In this document: positions 5,863 to 6,071 of the stretch, one piece after another
Layout of the letters: every line of letters begins with the position of its first letter
Numbering within the stretch: position 1 is the first letter of the stretch
NCBI GenBank assembly: GCA_003220955.1
Contig: QHTW01000078.1
Span: forward strand, 640 to 6,710
DNA length: 6,071 nt
Reading direction: 5' to 3'
Source of the DNA: Gemmatimonadota bacterium
GTDB taxonomy: Bacteria; Gemmatimonadota; Gemmatimonadetes; Gemmatimonadales; GWC2-71-9
Translations under genes and position numbers: made by a program
The notes under the pieces: generated by a model
Databases searched by the model: none
Told to the model about the DNA's origin: nothing
The model's input: the letters and a program-made list of their open reading frames with translations, nothing else

Positions 5863-6071
5863 ATGGTGTACCTCCTGCGCTGCCGCGACGGCTCGCTGTA
5901 CACTGGAATCACGAACGACCTCCCCCAGCGGCTCGCATCGCACCGCAGCGGCAAAGCCAGCGCCTACACGCGCTCGCGCCGGCCTGTGACCCTCGCCTAT
6001 CGGGAAGCGGTTCAGGATCGGAGCAGCGCCTTGAAGCGTGAAGCCGCGATTCGACGCCTCTCGCGCGCCGA
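5863..6071 (+). CDS. GIY-YIG nuclease-domain protein (UPF0213/YhbQ type), 5' part
   Basis: The frame is open from ATG 5863 to the window edge: 69 complete codons plus 2 bases, with no stop seen. The sequence carries the elements of the small single-domain GIY-YIG family: VYLLRCRDGSLYTGIT (the 'GIY' as VYL, the 'YIG' as YTG at 13-15), R23 and H27 in the following helix, AYTRSRRPVTLAYRE, and ALKREAAIRRL with E60 as the likely metal-binding glutamate. The GIY-YIG fold is the nuclease module of UvrC and homing endonucleases. Stand-alone members of about 80-100 residues are widespread; a DNA-processing role is supposed but mostly unproven. Most of the domain is in view. The start is chosen because family members begin just before this VYLL strand; no strong Shine-Dalgarno is seen, the frame is also open upstream without a better start, and the gene follows osmC by 17 bases, so coupling is possible. 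Confidence 0.88.
   Translation, partial: MVYLLRCRDGSLYTGITNDLPQRLASHRSGKASAYTRSRRPVTLAYREAVQDRSSALKREAAIRRLSRA

Overview
The window is GC-rich, densely coding bacterial DNA. It holds seven protein genes and no gene-free stretch longer than about 100 bases. The style points to a Gemmatimonadota-like soil or sediment bacterium: an RCC1-repeat protein with HTC...YCWGDN...GQLG units, a small lipoprotein of unknown role, an exported M1 peptidase and a long GMC oxidoreductase. This assignment rests on family flavour, not on a marker gene. No tRNA, rRNA, CRISPR array, insertion sequence or phage gene was seen.

Left part (1-1119, + strand): the 3' end of an RCC1-repeat (beta-propeller type) protein, followed with an ATGA overlap by a 148-residue lipoprotein of unknown function. 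Their transcript runs head-on into the minus-strand operon. The lipoprotein stop and the peptidase stop overlap by 3 bases, and a perfect 9-bp inverted repeat sits just inside the lipoprotein gene, where it could end transcripts from one or both sides.

Middle part (1116-5314, - strand): a tight three-gene operon, in transcription order a VOC/glyoxalase-like protein, a GMC-family FAD alcohol oxidoreductase resembling long-chain fatty alcohol oxidases, and an M1 zinc metallopeptidase with a complete active site. The first junction is a TTGA overlap with a TTG start. At the second, the GMC stop codon is part of the Shine-Dalgarno sequence of the peptidase gene.

Right part (5417-6071, + strand): an OsmC hydroperoxide reductase gene, divergent from the VOC gene across about 100 bases, followed 17 bases on by a small GIY-YIG nuclease-domain gene cut by the window edge. 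A GMC enzyme that made H2O2 would sit back-to-back with a peroxide-detoxifying enzyme, which suggests but does not prove a shared redox logic.

I found no convincing new multi-gene system. The points most worth a second look are an 11-base C tract inside the peptidase gene, the stem-loop at the convergent gene ends, the cysteine cluster and N-terminal extra domain of the GMC protein, and the divergent oxidase/peroxidase arrangement.
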